Notes: generated from the letters alone by a model not told the origin. 64,000 bases of DNA from Ensifer sesbaniae (GCF_013283665.1 NZ_JABEKU010000001.1:62001-126000); one strand, 5' to 3'. Counted from the stretch's first letter, positions 25,707-35,941 are shown. Program-made: numbers and translations.

Positions 25707-27011
25707 TCACGTTGCTGAAAGCCAGCCGCCACGAAAGTCGGCGCGTCGCAGCCCCTCAACAATGTAGGGGCAACTGCGCATCAGGTCCCACAACAAGCCG
25801 TTCTGATAATTTTCGATCATCAGCACGATTGGCCCCTGATTGAGCCCGAAGTGCCAGGGGGACACCCAAAAGCCATAGGGATTGCCGGACTCGCCCGGAT
25901 GAGTGGGATTGAAGGCCGCCTTGAACCCATATCTGTTGAACATCTTCAGTCTCGCCTGATGGATGCAGTAATCCAGCCCCTGCAGCACGATATCCGGTGC
26001 GAAGGGCAGTGAGGCGGCGACCGCCCAGGGCGCGAGCGTGCCGTCGTCCGGTCCGTAGGGGACGCCGCGGTCGACATAGTCGTAGAAATCTCGCTGAATG
26101 CCTTTCAGCTTGAGCGTTGCCGGACCTGGCCCCTCGCTAGCCGTTATCCCCCAGCAGCATTCGCGGTAGCCTTCGAACTTGCGGGGATTGGCCACGGCAT
26201 AGGCCCGCTGCACATGGGTCGCGCGGCGGCTGTTCTCGAAGTAGTCGATGCCTTTTTCACGCATATAGGTATCCTGAATGTCACGGAAATCGATCCAGAC
26301 GTGGGATAGCTGGTGCGTGAAGAGTGGACCCGCGTAGAGGTATTCGTAGCCGTAGCAATTCTCCCACCGATAGGTGGAGGTCCAGGCGGCGTAGCTCGAT
26401 TTCGGAAGCGGGTGGGTGGGCGAGCCGAGCCCGAGAACATAGAGAAGCAGCGCCTCGTTATAACCCTCCCAGCGGTACTCGAGGAAGCCGCTCTCCGGTT
26501 TCCAGCCATGCGTTACCGTCGCTCCGCCATCCAGCGCCCACCGCCAATCCGCCCGGCGATAGAGCGCGTCCGCGATCTCGCCTATTTCCCGTTCGCGAGC
26601 GTCGGAAGCGTCGAAATACGCGGCAGCCGACAAGGCCCCAGCCAAGAGCAGGGCGCTGTCGATCGTTGATAACTCGCATTGCCAGGCGCGCCGGCCGGTC
26701 ACCATATCGAGAAAGTGATAGTAGAAGCCCTTGTACCCAGTGGCATCGGCATCGGGTCCTTGAGGACTATCGAGGAAGAACCGGACCGTGGCCAGGGCTC
26801 GTGTCACGGCCGCTTCGCGACTCATCAGGCCGCGCTCCACCGCCACGGGGTAGCATGCGAGGGCGAGACCCGTCGCCGCGATGCTCGCCGGCCAATTCGG
26901 CGCTGTCTTGTCGAGGATCAGGCCATTTGCGGGGTTCACTTCATGGAGAAAGTAGTCGAACGTCTCCCGCTGAAGCTGGCGAAGCTGGTCGATAGACTGG
27001 TGCTCCATCAT
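25707..27011 (-). CDS. Glycoamylase-like (GH144-type) protein, cytoplasmic
   Basis: Encodes 434 residues from ATG 27011 (AAGAGGTATCC upstream). It is an alpha/alpha toroid of the glycoamylase-like family (PF10091) that includes beta-1,2-glucan hydrolases: N-terminal QRETFDYFLHEVNP, NWPASIAATGLALACYPVAV, the acidic GFLEYRWEGYNEALLLYVLG, and CWGITASEGPGP. No signal peptide is visible, so it acts inside the cell or on imported oligosaccharide. In rhizobia a natural substrate would be cyclic or linear beta-1,2-glucan, but this is inferred from the family. It lies 40 bp after a small membrane protein gene in the copper-ATPase run. Confidence 0.88.
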   Translation of the reverse strand: MMEHQSIDQLRQLQRETFDYFLHEVNPANGLILDKTAPNWPASIAATGLALACYPVAVERGLMSREAAVTRALATVRFFLDSPQGPDADATGYKGFYYHFLDMVTGRRAWQCELSTIDSALLLAGALSAAAYFDASDAREREIGEIADALYRRADWRWALDGGATVTHGWKPESGFLEYRWEGYNEALLLYVLGLGSPTHPLPKSSYAAWTSTYRWENCYGYEYLYAGPLFTHQLSHVWIDFRDIQDTYMREKGIDYFENSRRATHVQRAYAVANPRKFEGYRECCWGITASEGPGPATLKLKGIQRDFYDYVDRGVPYGPDDGTLAPWAVAASLPFAPDIVLQGLDYCIHQARLKMFNRYGFKAAFNPTHPGESGNPYGFWVSPWHFGLNQGPIVLMIENYQNGLLWDLMRSCPYIVEGLRRADFRGGWLSAT

Positions 27012-27050
27012 GGATACCTCTTGGGGAGCCGGAGCGCACAAGCAGCCGAG

Positions 27051-27326
27051 TTACTTGTCGGACTTCTCAGGGCCGCTCTTCTGCTCGGGCGTTGGCAGCG
27101 GCTGCAGGCTGAGATAGGTGACCGTCGCCATCACCGCCGGACATGCAAGCAGTAGTACGAGGGTCAGCAGCGTCCACCACGAGACACCGAACAGGACGAG
27201 GACCAATCCGGAGAGAGCCAACATCAGGGGCAGGCATGCCCATGCCAGGCGATACGGCCCTGCGCTTGACCGTGATCTTGATGCGGGGCGGGATTCCGGT
27301 GCGTGTTGAAGGGGTTCCGTGCTCAT
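27051..27326 (-). CDS. Small two-helix membrane protein
   Basis: Encodes 91 residues with two adjacent membrane helices (LAWACLPLMLALSGLVLVLF and WTLLTLVLLLACPAVMATVT), a serine/arginine-rich N-terminal tail and a lysine-rich C-terminal tail. It lies 12 bp after the copper ATPase stop, so it is very likely co-transcribed. Small membrane proteins next to CopA-like pumps are common, but no function can be assigned. In size and position it parallels the DUF2933 protein at 33283. Confidence 0.7.
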   Translation of the reverse strand: MSTEPLQHAPESRPASRSRSSAGPYRLAWACLPLMLALSGLVLVLFGVSWWTLLTLVLLLACPAVMATVTYLSLQPLPTPEQKSGPEKSDK

Positions 27327-27338
27327 CTCACTTCTCCA

Positions 27339-29516
27339 TCATCGCGCCAGTGAGATTCTGGCGCGTTTCAGCAGCGCTGAATTGACGATCACCGACAACG
27401 AACTGAGCGCCATGGCCGCTGCGGCTATGATGGGATTGAGGAAACCGAGGGCGGCAATGGGGATGCCGATGCTGTTATAGATGAAAGCCCAGAAGAGGTT
27501 CTGCTTGATCTTGCGAAGCGTCGCGCGAGACAGCCGGATGGCCATCACGACCTCACGGACGTCGTCCTTGATCAGAACGATCCCGCCGGTCTCCTTGGCG
27601 ACATCCGAACCCGAACCGATCGCAATGCCGATATCAGCGGTGGCGAGGGCCGGAGCGTCATTGACGCCATCACCAACCATCGCCACCATCTTGCCGCCGG
27701 CTTGCAACTCCTTGATGATCCGAGCTTTGTCGCCAGGCAGCACCTCGGCGATGACCCGGTCGATGCCGAGCTGGCGGGCGACCGCCGTCGCGGTGCGCTC
27801 ATTGTCGCCGGTGAGCAGGATGACCTCGATCCCCTCACCGCGCAGCGCGGCGATCGCCTCCTTCGCCTCGGGTTTGAGCGTGTCGGCGACGGCGATGATA
27901 CCGATGGCCGCACCATCCGCAGCAACGAGCATGGCGGTCTTGCCTTCTTCCTCGAGCGGCTTCATCGCCTGTTCGGCGTCGGCGATCGCAATGCCTTCAT
28001 CGCGGAAGAATTGCCGGTTGCCGAGGGCAACACGCCGCCCGTCGACATTTCCTCTGATGCCCTTTCCGGGCACAGCCTCGAAGCCGGCAACGACGGGGTA
28101 GATCAACTGCCTATGGCTCGCGGCACGTACGATCGCTTCGCCAAGCGGGTGCTCGGAGCCGACCTCGACTGCGGCGGCAATGCGCAGCACGTCGGCTTCG
28201 CTGTTGCCGCCAAACGGAACGATGTCGGTCACATTCGGTTCGCCGCGCGTCAGTGTGCCTGTCTTGTCGAAGACGACGACCTCGAGCTTTCTGGCCCGTT
28301 CGAGCACCTCGGCACCGCGAATGAGGATGCCAGCTTCAGCGCCCTTGCCGACACCGACCATCAGCGCTGCGGGCGTGGCGACGCCGAGCGCACAGGGGCA
28401 AGAGATGATGAGGACGGCAATGAAGGCGAGCAGCGCCTGTGGGAAGTTGCCGGCGGACCACCAGCCGGCGAAGGCAAGGAACGCCACGCCGACGACCGCC
28501 GGCACGAAGTAGCGGGTCACCTGATCGGCCAGCCGTTGCACCTGCGCGGTGCTCGCCTGTGCCTGCTCGACCATCCTGATGATCTGGGAAAGCGCCGTGT
28601 CCTTGCCCACATGCGTGGCCCGAAAGCGGAGCATGCCGCTACGATTGAGGGTCGCTCCGATCACCTTCGAACCTTCAGATTTTTCCACTGGCATGGACTC
28701 GCCGGTGAGCATAGATTCGTCCACCGAGGATTGCCCCTCCAATACTTCGCCGTCCGTAGGGATGCGTTCGCCGGGCCGGACGACGACGGTCTCGCCGACC
28801 ATGATGGACTCGGCGGGGATCTCGGTCTCGATGCCGTTGCGCAACACATGGGCGACGGCAGGTCTCAGGTCAAGAAGCCGGCGTACGGCGGCCGACGAGC
28901 GTTTCTTGATGATTTCCTCCATGTACTTGCCAAGGAGGACAAAGGCGATGATGACCGCTGAAACCTCGAAATAGACGTCGCGTTCTTCGACCTTGACCGG
29001 GAGCATTTCGGGCGCGAAGACGACGACGACGCTGTAAAGATAGGCGACGGTCGTGCCGAGGGCGATGAGGAAGTCCATGTTGATCGAGCGACTGCGGACG
29101 GCTTGCCAGGCACCGACGTAGAAGCTCCAGCCGCCGATGAACTGCACCGGCGTCACCAGGATGAACAGCCAAACGCCCCAGGTGAACCAGGGCAACGCGG
29201 GAATCGGAACCCAGGTCAGCAGCGTGGCACCGGCAGCGAGCGCGATGAAGGCTCCCGCCCGGAGGATGGCGAGCGCCAGAACCCCGGTGAGCGCGATCGC
29301 GACCCTCGTGCGCATCGACTTGAGTTCGCGCTCCGGGTCCTCGAAGGTTCTCAGGCAAGTCTGGCTGCAGAAGTAGTATGTGCGTCCGCCGCGCTCGGAG
29401 GTGAGCGCCGTCGACTTATCGACCATCATGCCGCAGATCGGATCCTTGGCGCGCGTGTCACCGGTGGACGCGGTCGCGGCATGCATATGGGGCGTGGTGG
29501 TTTGTTCATGCAGCAT
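27339..29516 (-). CDS. copA: Copper-translocating P1B-type ATPase with YHS domain
   Basis: Encodes 725 residues. In place of a ferredoxin-like metal domain there is a histidine-bearing tail and a YHS domain (about 25-68, [14 protein letters not shown] and [13 protein letters not shown]). Then eight membrane helices, the actuator with TGES, the metal-site helix [19 protein letters not shown] (CPC, Cu(I) class), [13 protein letters not shown], the P1B HP motif [11 protein letters not shown], and [16 protein letters not shown]. It exports Cu(I) from the cytoplasm, either for tolerance or to supply cuproenzymes such as cytochrome oxidase. An exact perfect-consensus FNR box lies 82 bp upstream, as expected for microaerobic oxidase assembly. 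Confidence 0.93.
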   Translation of the reverse strand: MLHEQTTTPHMHAATASTGDTRAKDPICGMMVDKSTALTSERGGRTYYFCSQTCLRTFEDPERELKSMRTRVAIALTGVLALAILRAGAFIALAAGATLLTWVPIPALPWFTWGVWLFILVTPVQFIGGWSFYVGAWQAVRSRSINMDFLIALGTTVAYLYSVVVVFAPEMLPVKVEERDVYFEVSAVIIAFVLLGKYMEEIIKKRSSAAVRRLLDLRPAVAHVLRNGIETEIPAESIMVGETVVVRPGERIPTDGEVLEGQSSVDESMLTGESMPVEKSEGSKVIGATLNRSGMLRFRATHVGKDTALSQIIRMVEQAQASTAQVQRLADQVTRYFVPAVVGVAFLAFAGWWSAGNFPQALLAFIAVLIISCPCALGVATPAALMVGVGKGAEAGILIRGAEVLERARKLEVVVFDKTGTLTRGEPNVTDIVPFGGNSEADVLRIAAAVEVGSEHPLGEAIVRAASHRQLIYPVVAGFEAVPGKGIRGNVDGRRVALGNRQFFRDEGIAIADAEQAMKPLEEEGKTAMLVAADGAAIGIIAVADTLKPEAKEAIAALRGEGIEVILLTGDNERTATAVARQLGIDRVIAEVLPGDKARIIKELQAGGKMVAMVGDGVNDAPALATADIGIAIGSGSDVAKETGGIVLIKDDVREVVMAIRLSRATLRKIKQNLFWAFIYNSIGIPIAALGFLNPIIAAAAMALSSLSVIVNSALLKRARISLAR

Positions 29517-29597
29517 CGAAACGCACTCCCGGTGACTGGTCGGTAACTGGGCACTTCACGGGCGAACCAAGCCTAAACCGCATGCGGGAGTGCGGCA

Positions 29598-29611
29598 TTG
29601 ATCCCCATCAA
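29598..29611 (-). promoter_or_regulatory. Perfect-consensus FNR/FixK box before the copper ATPase
   Basis: TTGATCCCCATCAA matches the full anaerobox TTGAT-N4-ATCAA. Centre 29604.5; the predicted start near 29563 leaves a 47-base leader before ATG 29516. It lies after the prs stop and so gives copA its own promoter. Confidence 0.88.
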
Positions 29612-29700
29612 TTGCTGCCGCCTGCTCCAGCGCCGCGGTTCTTACACGCTGCCGGATCTTTTGCTCTCGCTGCCGCGTGTCTTGATCGAAACCGGATTGA

Positions 29701-30609
29701 TCACGGGTTGTGCAGCAAATCCCTTATGCCCGCCGCAAGCGGACCCGAAATGTCGATCGCGTTCGAGGGATGAGCAACCGTATTCGTGGTGACTATCTGC
29801 TTCGCGGTTTCAGCGAGCGCGGCAAAGCTGTCCCCTACAAAGAGCGCATGAACCGCAATGCAGACGGAGGGCGAAAGACCAATGGACCGGAGCTGGCGCG
29901 CGGTTTCGATCATGGTCTGCGCCGACGAGACGATATCGTCCACGAGCACCGGCGTTCGGTCGCTGAAGCCCTCCATGGCCGGCAGGGATATCCTGACGTC
30001 ACGATCGCCGAAGCGCTCTTTGCGCAGCACCCGATAAGGCGCGCCCACCAAGTCCGCCACGGTCGACACCCACTGTTCGCTCTCGATGTCGGGACCGACC
30101 AGGAGCGGACGCTCAACCGTTCCCCTGATCCACTCAGCCAGGGCCGGGGCGGCGGCGATCACGCTCGATGGAATGGAATAGATAGCGTCGAGCGACTGAT
30201 ACCGGTGCAGATGCGGGTCCACCGTCGTCAGCCAGTCGATCTCGCGCGACAGCGCCCCAGCGAATGCTGCGGAGGTCACCGCTTCCCCCGACCGAAAGCT
30301 TTTGTCCTGACGCATGTACGAGAGATAGGGCGCGATCAGCCCGACGCCCTTCGCCCCGAGCTGCCGCGCGGCGGAGGCGGCAAAAATCAGGGGGAGAAAC
30401 TTTGGGTCGGGACGGTCAAGAGTGCAGACAAGCCCGATTGATCGGCCGGATGGAGAGGTGATGAACCGCACGTAGGTCTCCTCGTCCGGGAAGCGGCGCA
30501 TCTCGATTTCTCCAAGCTCCGCACCGACCCGGTCTGCGAGCTTCCTGGCCAGATCTTCGTTGCCGGGAAGTGGGAAAAGCAGCGGCGGCGGGTTCCGGCA
30601 CTCAGTCAT
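29701..30609 (-). CDS. prs: Ribose-phosphate pyrophosphokinase
   Basis: Encodes 302 residues of the PRPP synthetase family: N-terminal region with EIEMRRFPDEETYVRF, the catalytic flap region YLSYMRQDKSFRSGEAVTS, the HLHRYQSL stretch, and the PRPP-binding loop TPVLVDDIVSSAQTMIETA. It transfers pyrophosphate from ATP to ribose 5-phosphate. It is shorter than housekeeping Prs (about 310-315 residues) and more divergent. It follows an AMP-phosphorylase-type gene by 92 bp on the same strand. A second, broken prs lies at 48004-48969. Confidence 0.9.
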   Translation of the reverse strand: MTECRNPPPLLFPLPGNEDLARKLADRVGAELGEIEMRRFPDEETYVRFITSPSGRSIGLVCTLDRPDPKFLPLIFAASAARQLGAKGVGLIAPYLSYMRQDKSFRSGEAVTSAAFAGALSREIDWLTTVDPHLHRYQSLDAIYSIPSSVIAAAPALAEWIRGTVERPLLVGPDIESEQWVSTVADLVGAPYRVLRKERFGDRDVRISLPAMEGFSDRTPVLVDDIVSSAQTMIETARQLRSIGLSPSVCIAVHALFVGDSFAALAETAKQIVTTNTVAHPSNAIDISGPLAAGIRDLLHNP

Positions 30610-30701
30610 TGTGCGGCCCTCACTTGAACTTTGTTCCTTCCATGGTCGTACGATCGCCGACGACAGCGATCGGTTGATGTGTCGTCATGGACCTCGTGCC
30701 C

Positions 30702-32264
30702 TTATGCTTTTTTCCTTTCTGGCCCGCTCTCGCCAATCTCCACGGCCTCCGGACCGGCATCGGCATAAGCGAGCGCATAGTCCAGTTCCCCTGGTGTCTC
30801 GGCATAGACGGTAAACAACGGCTGGCCGGCGGCGACTGCGTTGCCGACCCGCACGTGCATCTCCACGCCTGCCGCCTTGGAGGCCGGTGCGCCCGCGAGT
30901 TTGGCGATCCTTGCGATCCTGCGGTTATCAATGGAAATGACCTGGCCGCTGACACCCGCCAGCCGCGGCCGACGGTGCTGCGCCGTCGGTGGAACCCTCA
31001 GACCGCCCTGAGCCTCGCAGATACGCTGGAACTTCGCCCAGGCCCCGCCATTTGCGATTGTCTGGGCGGCAAGGATGGCACCTTCGCCGGAGGCAGCCTT
31101 CCCGGACAATTCCAGCAGCGCTCCGGCAAGCATGCACGCTCGCGCGTGCAGATCCTTGGGAAAGCCGGGGGTCTGCTGCAAAACGGCCAGTACGTCCCTG
31201 GCTTCAAGTGCTGGGCCGACGCCGATGCCGACTGGCTGCTTGCCGTCGGTGATCACGACTTCGGTGGCAATGCCAAACCTGGCGGCAACGCTAGTCAGTT
31301 GGGCGGCGAGCGCTTCTCCGGCGGCGGTAGTCCGAACCTTGACCGTCGGCCCTACCGGGATATCGAGGACGAGATGGCTCGCGCCGGCGGCGACCTTCTT
31401 GGACAGGACGGATGCGACAAGCTGTCCCTCGGAATCGAGATCGAGAACCCGCTCGACTCTGATCAACAGATCATCGGCCGGACTTAGGCGAATCGCGCCA
31501 CCCCAGACAATACAGCCGCCTTCCAGATCGACTACTCTGCGGATCGAAGGAAGGTCGAGATCAACTGGCGCAAGCGTTTCCATCGCGTCCGCCGTTCCGG
31601 CCGGCGAGGTTATGGCGCGAGAGGAGGTTTTTGGCATCGTCAGCCCAAGCGCGGCGGCAACGGCGACGATGATCGGCGTAGTGCGGTTGCCGGGCAGCCC
31701 GCCGACGCAATGCTTGTCCACCACCGGCGATTGCCGCCATGTCAGGGTCTCTCCGATGTCAACCATGACGCGGGTGAGCGCGACCATTTCTTCCTGATCG
31801 AGGGGAAAGGACGATCCCGAGACGAGGTAGGCGGCCGTCTCTATGCCGGAGTAACGCCGTGCCGCGATGTCATTCAGTATTTCGCGGAATTGGGTGGCGT
31901 TCAGTCTGTTGCCGAATATCCTGGCGCGGACCTGACTGAAGGAGGTCAGGGGAACCGGATGCTGGACCGTTACCGGATCACCCTCACGGACGTCCAGCAG
32001 TTCCCAGGCGGTTTCCGAAAGTCCGGCCTCGCCAACGCCCAGCCAATCGGTGGAGACTTGGAACAGGGTGCAGATGACGCTCCTTTCACCAGTACGAAGC
32101 AGCACGCGCGAACGTGATGAAAGCCCCTCGGAACGGCACACGGGGCAGTCAACGCGCATGAAGACGACTGGCTCGTCCGAGGCCAGCACGCCTATCCTTC
32201 TGGCCTTGAGGCGGTGTGGTTCCAAGGGAGGAGGGGGGATATTCGAATCGGTTCCTTCGCTCAT
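30702..32264 (-). CDS. AMP phosphorylase-type thymidine phosphorylase family enzyme
   Basis: Encodes 520 residues from ATG 32264. It is much longer than bacterial DeoA (about 440), owing to an N-terminal domain of about 90 residues (LKARRIGVLASDEPVVFMRV) like that of archaeal AMP phosphorylases. The active-site loop reads KHCVGGLPGNRTTP, resembling the archaeal KHSIGGVPGNR rather than KHSTGGVGD of DeoA. Later marks are TSSRAITSPAGTADAMETLA and a C-terminal barrel-sandwich domain. The predicted reaction is AMP (or another NMP) plus phosphate giving base plus ribose 1,5-bisphosphate. It lies upstream of prs, so the pair could recycle AMP and ribose phosphates. Often annotated simply as thymidine phosphorylase. 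Confidence 0.88.
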   Translation of the reverse strand: MSEGTDSNIPPPPLEPHRLKARRIGVLASDEPVVFMRVDCPVCRSEGLSSRSRVLLRTGERSVICTLFQVSTDWLGVGEAGLSETAWELLDVREGDPVTVQHPVPLTSFSQVRARIFGNRLNATQFREILNDIAARRYSGIETAAYLVSGSSFPLDQEEMVALTRVMVDIGETLTWRQSPVVDKHCVGGLPGNRTTPIIVAVAAALGLTMPKTSSRAITSPAGTADAMETLAPVDLDLPSIRRVVDLEGGCIVWGGAIRLSPADDLLIRVERVLDLDSEGQLVASVLSKKVAAGASHLVLDIPVGPTVKVRTTAAGEALAAQLTSVAARFGIATEVVITDGKQPVGIGVGPALEARDVLAVLQQTPGFPKDLHARACMLAGALLELSGKAASGEGAILAAQTIANGGAWAKFQRICEAQGGLRVPPTAQHRRPRLAGVSGQVISIDNRRIARIAKLAGAPASKAAGVEMHVRVGNAVAAGQPLFTVYAETPGELDYALAYADAGPEAVEIGESGPERKKA

Positions 32265-32405
32265 GCCTACACCACCCACCTTTTCAGGATGATCGAGCGC
32301 ACTGCAGTTTCACCCGAGTTTGTCCTCCGTGTGCGGTTGCAGAGCACGATGAACCTCGGATTGTCAGACCACGACCGAATTATCGCCGGCTGCGGAAGTC
32401 GGTCA

Positions 32406-32419
32406 TTGACGAAGATCAA
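32406..32419 (-). promoter_or_regulatory. FNR/FixK-type box before the AMP phosphorylase gene
   Basis: TTGACGAAGATCAA, exact. A leftward class II start would be near 32371, giving a 107-base leader to ATG 32264. The site is separate from the one at 32545, so the divergent genes each seem to have their own box. Confidence 0.72.
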
Positions 32420-32544
32420 CCGGCGCCAGGCCCGCGGGCCTGTTCGGAATGTTGCGAGCGCTTTTCAACCCTTGCCTACGTCTTAAGGCTACTAACGAGA
32501 CTACGCAGGTCCGGCCTGCTCGTCAGCGGTCCCCGCGTTCGACG

Positions 32545-32558
32545 TTGACCTGCGTCAA
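32545..32558 (+). promoter_or_regulatory. FNR/FixK-type box before the Spy-like gene
   Basis: TTGACCTGCGTCAA, exact. The predicted rightward start is near 32593, 29 bases before ATG 32622. Confidence 0.8.
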
Positions 32559-32621
32559 GGTTGTTTCTTTGAACGCGTTTATCCTTGAAGCAATACCGCG
32601 CGATCCAACGGAGAGACGAAC

Positions 32622-33254
32622 ATGTCGACACTGCGAACGATCCTGTTGACCGGCACAATTCTCGTGCTGGGGATGCCGAGCTTTGCAGAAGATGCACATC
32701 ATCCGACGGCCGGGCAGGCGAGCGAAGAGCGCGCGCAAACCCTGGTCCCCGCCGCAAGGTCGAGCGCCATGATGCCTTACGGCATGATGTCCGGCGACAT
32801 GATGGGCGCCATGATGGGGATGATGGGCGGCGGCCAGGGTCCCATGGGCATGATGGCCGTCGGACAAGGCGCCATAGGGCAGAGCGGAATGGGGGCGATG
32901 GCGCAGATGATGGCCCCCGAACATATCGAGGGGCGCATTGCGTTCCTGAAAACGGAGCTCAAGATAACGGCCGAGCAGGAGTCGTTGTGGAACGCATTCG
33001 CCGAGATTCTGCGTGCCGACGCCCGTAGCGCGCGGGAGGGCATGATGCCGATGCCGGGTCCGATGGGTGGGACGGGTGGGGCCGCGGCGACCCCAGTGCA
33101 GCGTATTGAGGTTCGGGAAAGCGCGCTCGCCAGCCGGCTCGAAAGTGTGCGCAAGTTGAAAGCAACCCTCGTTCCACTTTATCAGGCGCTCGATGGCGCC
33201 CAGAAGCAGATGGCCGACAGGCTGCTCGTGCCGCCGATGATGGGAATGATGTGA
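32622..33254 (+). CDS. Methionine-rich periplasmic Spy/CpxP-like (LTXXQ) protein
   Basis: Encodes 210 residues. The signal peptide (ILLTGTILVLGMPSFAEDA) is followed by a very methionine/glycine-rich stretch (about 45-100, with repeated MMG and GMM steps) and a helical part with GRIAFLKTELKITAEQESLW, the LTxxQ-type motif of the Spy/CpxP family. The methionine clusters resemble Cu(I)-binding segments. Ribosome-binding site GGAGAG precedes the ATG. It lies 28 bp before a DUF2933 membrane protein gene, a common companion in copper clusters. A periplasmic chaperone or metal buffer is likely. Confidence 0.85.
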   Translation: MSTLRTILLTGTILVLGMPSFAEDAHHPTAGQASEERAQTLVPAARSSAMMPYGMMSGDMMGAMMGMMGGGQGPMGMMAVGQGAIGQSGMGAMAQMMAPEHIEGRIAFLKTELKITAEQESLWNAFAEILRADARSAREGMMPMPGPMGGTGGAAATPVQRIEVRESALASRLESVRKLKATLVPLYQALDGAQKQMADRLLVPPMMGMM

Positions 33255-33282
33255 GCGAACGAGCGGGAGGGAGGTCATCCCG

Positions 33283-33576
33283 ATGGGCAGCGAAGATCGT
33301 TTGGCGCAGCCGCCGCCGGATTTGCACGACGGACACAATCGCGACGTCGAGGAGCCCAAAGGCTTCTGGCGATCGAGGTCAACGATCGTATTGCTCGGTT
33401 TCTTCTTGATGGGTGGACTCCTGCTTGTCTCGGAGCATCGCCTGCACGCGCTCGGCTACCTGCCTTACCTGCTCGTCCTTGCTTGTCCGCTCATGCACAT
33501 TTTTCACCACGGTGGTCATGGCGGCCATGGCGCACACAAGCCCGGCCGGGAGCGCGGTGGGAGCCAGAGGCGCTGA
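33283..33576 (+). CDS. DUF2933 family membrane protein, His-rich tail
   Basis: Encodes 97 residues with two membrane helices (STIVLLGFFLMGGLLLV and LPYLLVLACPLMHIFHH) and a C-terminal His/Gly repeat (HHGGHGGHGAH). The LACPLMHIFHHGGHG core is the hallmark of DUF2933 proteins found next to multicopper oxidases and copper pumps. GGGAGG lies upstream of the ATG. Probably translated with the Spy-like gene. The histidines suggest metal binding at the membrane face; function is not established. Confidence 0.85.
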   Translation: MGSEDRLAQPPPDLHDGHNRDVEEPKGFWRSRSTIVLLGFFLMGGLLLVSEHRLHALGYLPYLLVLACPLMHIFHHGGHGGHGAHKPGRERGGSQRR

Positions 33577-34229
33577 TTCGTGCGTGCGCGTCCGATGCGC
33601 ATCGGGCACCGCTTAAAATTGCGACTCCGGCATGCGCGCGCTCCCTCGGAGAAGACGATGGCGGAGACGTTATTTCGCGCGAGGTCTCTGACGAGAACCT
33701 GACCGGCGAAGTTGCCGTGCACTCCCCCTGCACGACATCAGAATTCAAGTAAATGAGCGGCGGCTCACCGCAGCCGCACGGACTTGGTGACGCATGGCCA
33801 CGCGACACCAAATTGCAGCGGGATCAGAGGCGGCTCTGGGGGCAGGTCCTCGCCATCGCCCTAAAAGCGCGTCGCGAGTTTTGAGATTCAAGATTCTCAT
33901 ATGTGGAACGGCTCTGCGGTCAAGGTGTTTCTGATCTCAGATGATCCGAGGGCTGATGCGCCCATATATCCGGCCTTTTCGCGCAGCGCTGGGCTACCGG
34001 CCTTGATGACGTTCGCGATTGGATTGACCTAAACAAATCAGCGAGCTCAAAGCACGTTGGGAATCACGGTCTTGATCCAATCCGGATGTCTTTCCTCGGG
34101 GGTCATCATTGACATTGCCCCTTGGCCTCTGTCTGTCGGCTGATGCCGACAAGCTACCTTCGCACGGGTTTCATGCCGCCACCATTTCGCTCGCAGCGTC
34201 ACGGAATTGCCCACCCCTTGCCAGAAGAG
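33577..34229. other. Stretch of about 650 bp without a supported gene
   Basis: Short open frames occur on both strands but none combines a ribosome-binding site with a family motif. A minus-strand piece near 33640-33720 looks protein-like (GQVLVRDLARNNVSAIVFSE) and could be an eroded gene end. No FNR-type box seen. Confidence 0.35.
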
Positions 34230-35863
34230 CCGTCTTCGCGGAGGTGACACGGGCTCCGAAGACGCTCGTCCCTCGCATCGCCGAGATTTCCGGCGTTGCG
34301 GGTGTCGAAGTCCGGATCGCCGAACTCGCGCTTCTCGACATCCCGGATTTCCCCGAACCCGCGACCGGGGGGTCATTTCACTTCCGGAGGGTGCCCCCTC
34401 CTGCTCAACCGACTCTACATGCGGGGCGGCCGGCTGCCTGACACAAACGACCTGGACGAGGTGGTGGTCAACGAGGGCTCTGCGAAGGCGCATGGCCTCG
34501 AACCGGGCGACCGCTTCTCCGCCACGCTCAACGGCCGCAAGCGTGAGCTTACGATCGTGGGCGTCGTGTTGTCGCCGGAGTACGTCTATGCGATCGGCCC
34601 CGGCGATAGGATGCCCGACGATCGCCGATTTGCAATAATCTGGATGTCGGAGCGCGCTCTGGCGGAAGTCTATGGTCTCGAGGCTGCGTTCTCCTGGGGC
34701 AGCCTCAAGCTGATGCCGGATGCGGTGGAGACGGAGGTAATCGGTGCGCTCGACGACATGCTCGAACCCTATGGCGGCGGCGCAGCCTACGGACGCAAGG
34801 ACCAGACTTCTGATGCGTATCTCGAGCACGGCCTCGACATGCTCAGGAACATGAGCCACACACTGCCGCCGATCTTCCTCGTCGTCAGCGCCTTCCTCGT
34901 GAACTTGACCCTCAGCCGACTAGTGGCGCTCGAACGGGAGCAAATCGGACTGCTCAAGGCGCTCGGGTGCTCCAATGCCAGCATTGTCGCCCACTATCTG
35001 AAATTCGTAGCCGCCATCGCGATCATCGGCATCGTCGTCGGCAGTGCAGCGGGAATCTGGCTCGGCGTCTATGTGACGCGGCTTTTCGGCGAGTATTACC
35101 GCTTCCCGTTCCTCGTTTTTGCCAGGAACCTCGACGCTTATGTTCTGGCCGCTCTTCTGAGCATCGCCGCTGCGCTCGACGGGGCGCTCAGGTCCCTTCG
35201 CGAGATCGTCTCGCTGGCCGCCGCCGTCGCCATGCGGCCTCCGGCTCCTCCGTCGTTCCGACGCACCCTGTTCGGCCGGACCTCGCTTGGCTCCCTGCTC
35301 TCACAACGTACGATGATGATGATCAGAAGCATGGCACGGAAACCGATCCGGGCGGTCTTGGCGACGCTCGGCATGGCCTTTGCGACCGGCATTCTCGTCG
35401 TCTCGCTGTTCGTCGGAAATGCCATGGAAGAACTGACGTGACCTACTTCATGGCCGATCGCCAGGATGCGACGATCAGCTTTGTGAAGGAACAGCCAGAG
35501 ACGGCTCTGTTCGATGTGAGCAGACCGCCCGGTGTATTTGCGGCCGAACCTTATCGGCAAGTTCCCATCCGCATTCGAAACGGAAGCCGCGAGTGCCGGA
35601 CGCTGCTCTGCGGCAAGCCACCTGGAGCCGATCTCAGCCGGATCATCGATGTTGACCTGCGTACGGTCAGGCTGCCGGAGGCAGGGGTGGCTATTTCCGC
35701 CTATCTCGGATGGCTTCTCGATGCGAACGTGGGCGACACCGTCGAAGTGGACCTGCTCGACGGGCGGCGGCGGATCATCGAAGTGTTCGACGGCGAATCC
35801 TCCCGGCAAGGAAATCGATGGCGGACTATGGCCGCCATCCGGGGAGTTCAGTATATTGGGTAG
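34230..35863 (+). pseudogene. Broken FtsX/MacB-type ABC transporter permease
   Basis: A large FtsX-family permease in at least three frames. The N-terminal periplasmic part begins near 34230 (RAPKTLVPRIAEI, then ELALLDIPDFPEP), shifts near 34360, and continues from 34400 to 35441 with VVNEGSAKAHGLEPGDRFSA and the first FtsX core ALEREQIGLLKALGCS. Near 35440 it shifts again into YFMADRQDATISFVKEQP and ends at 35863. The true start and the C-terminal FtsX unit are missing. No ATPase or MacA-like partner is nearby. Not functional. Confidence 0.8.
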
Positions 35864-35941
35864 CCATCTTAGGTCACCGAGCGAAGAAGACATTGATGTC
35901 GCGCAATTGGAACGATGATCGCGGGCAGTGCAGATGGTCCA

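Noticed and set aside
34047-34859. Minus-strand frame opposite the FtsX relic
   Set aside because: No family motif; it is the antisense of the permease frames, which do carry FtsX features.
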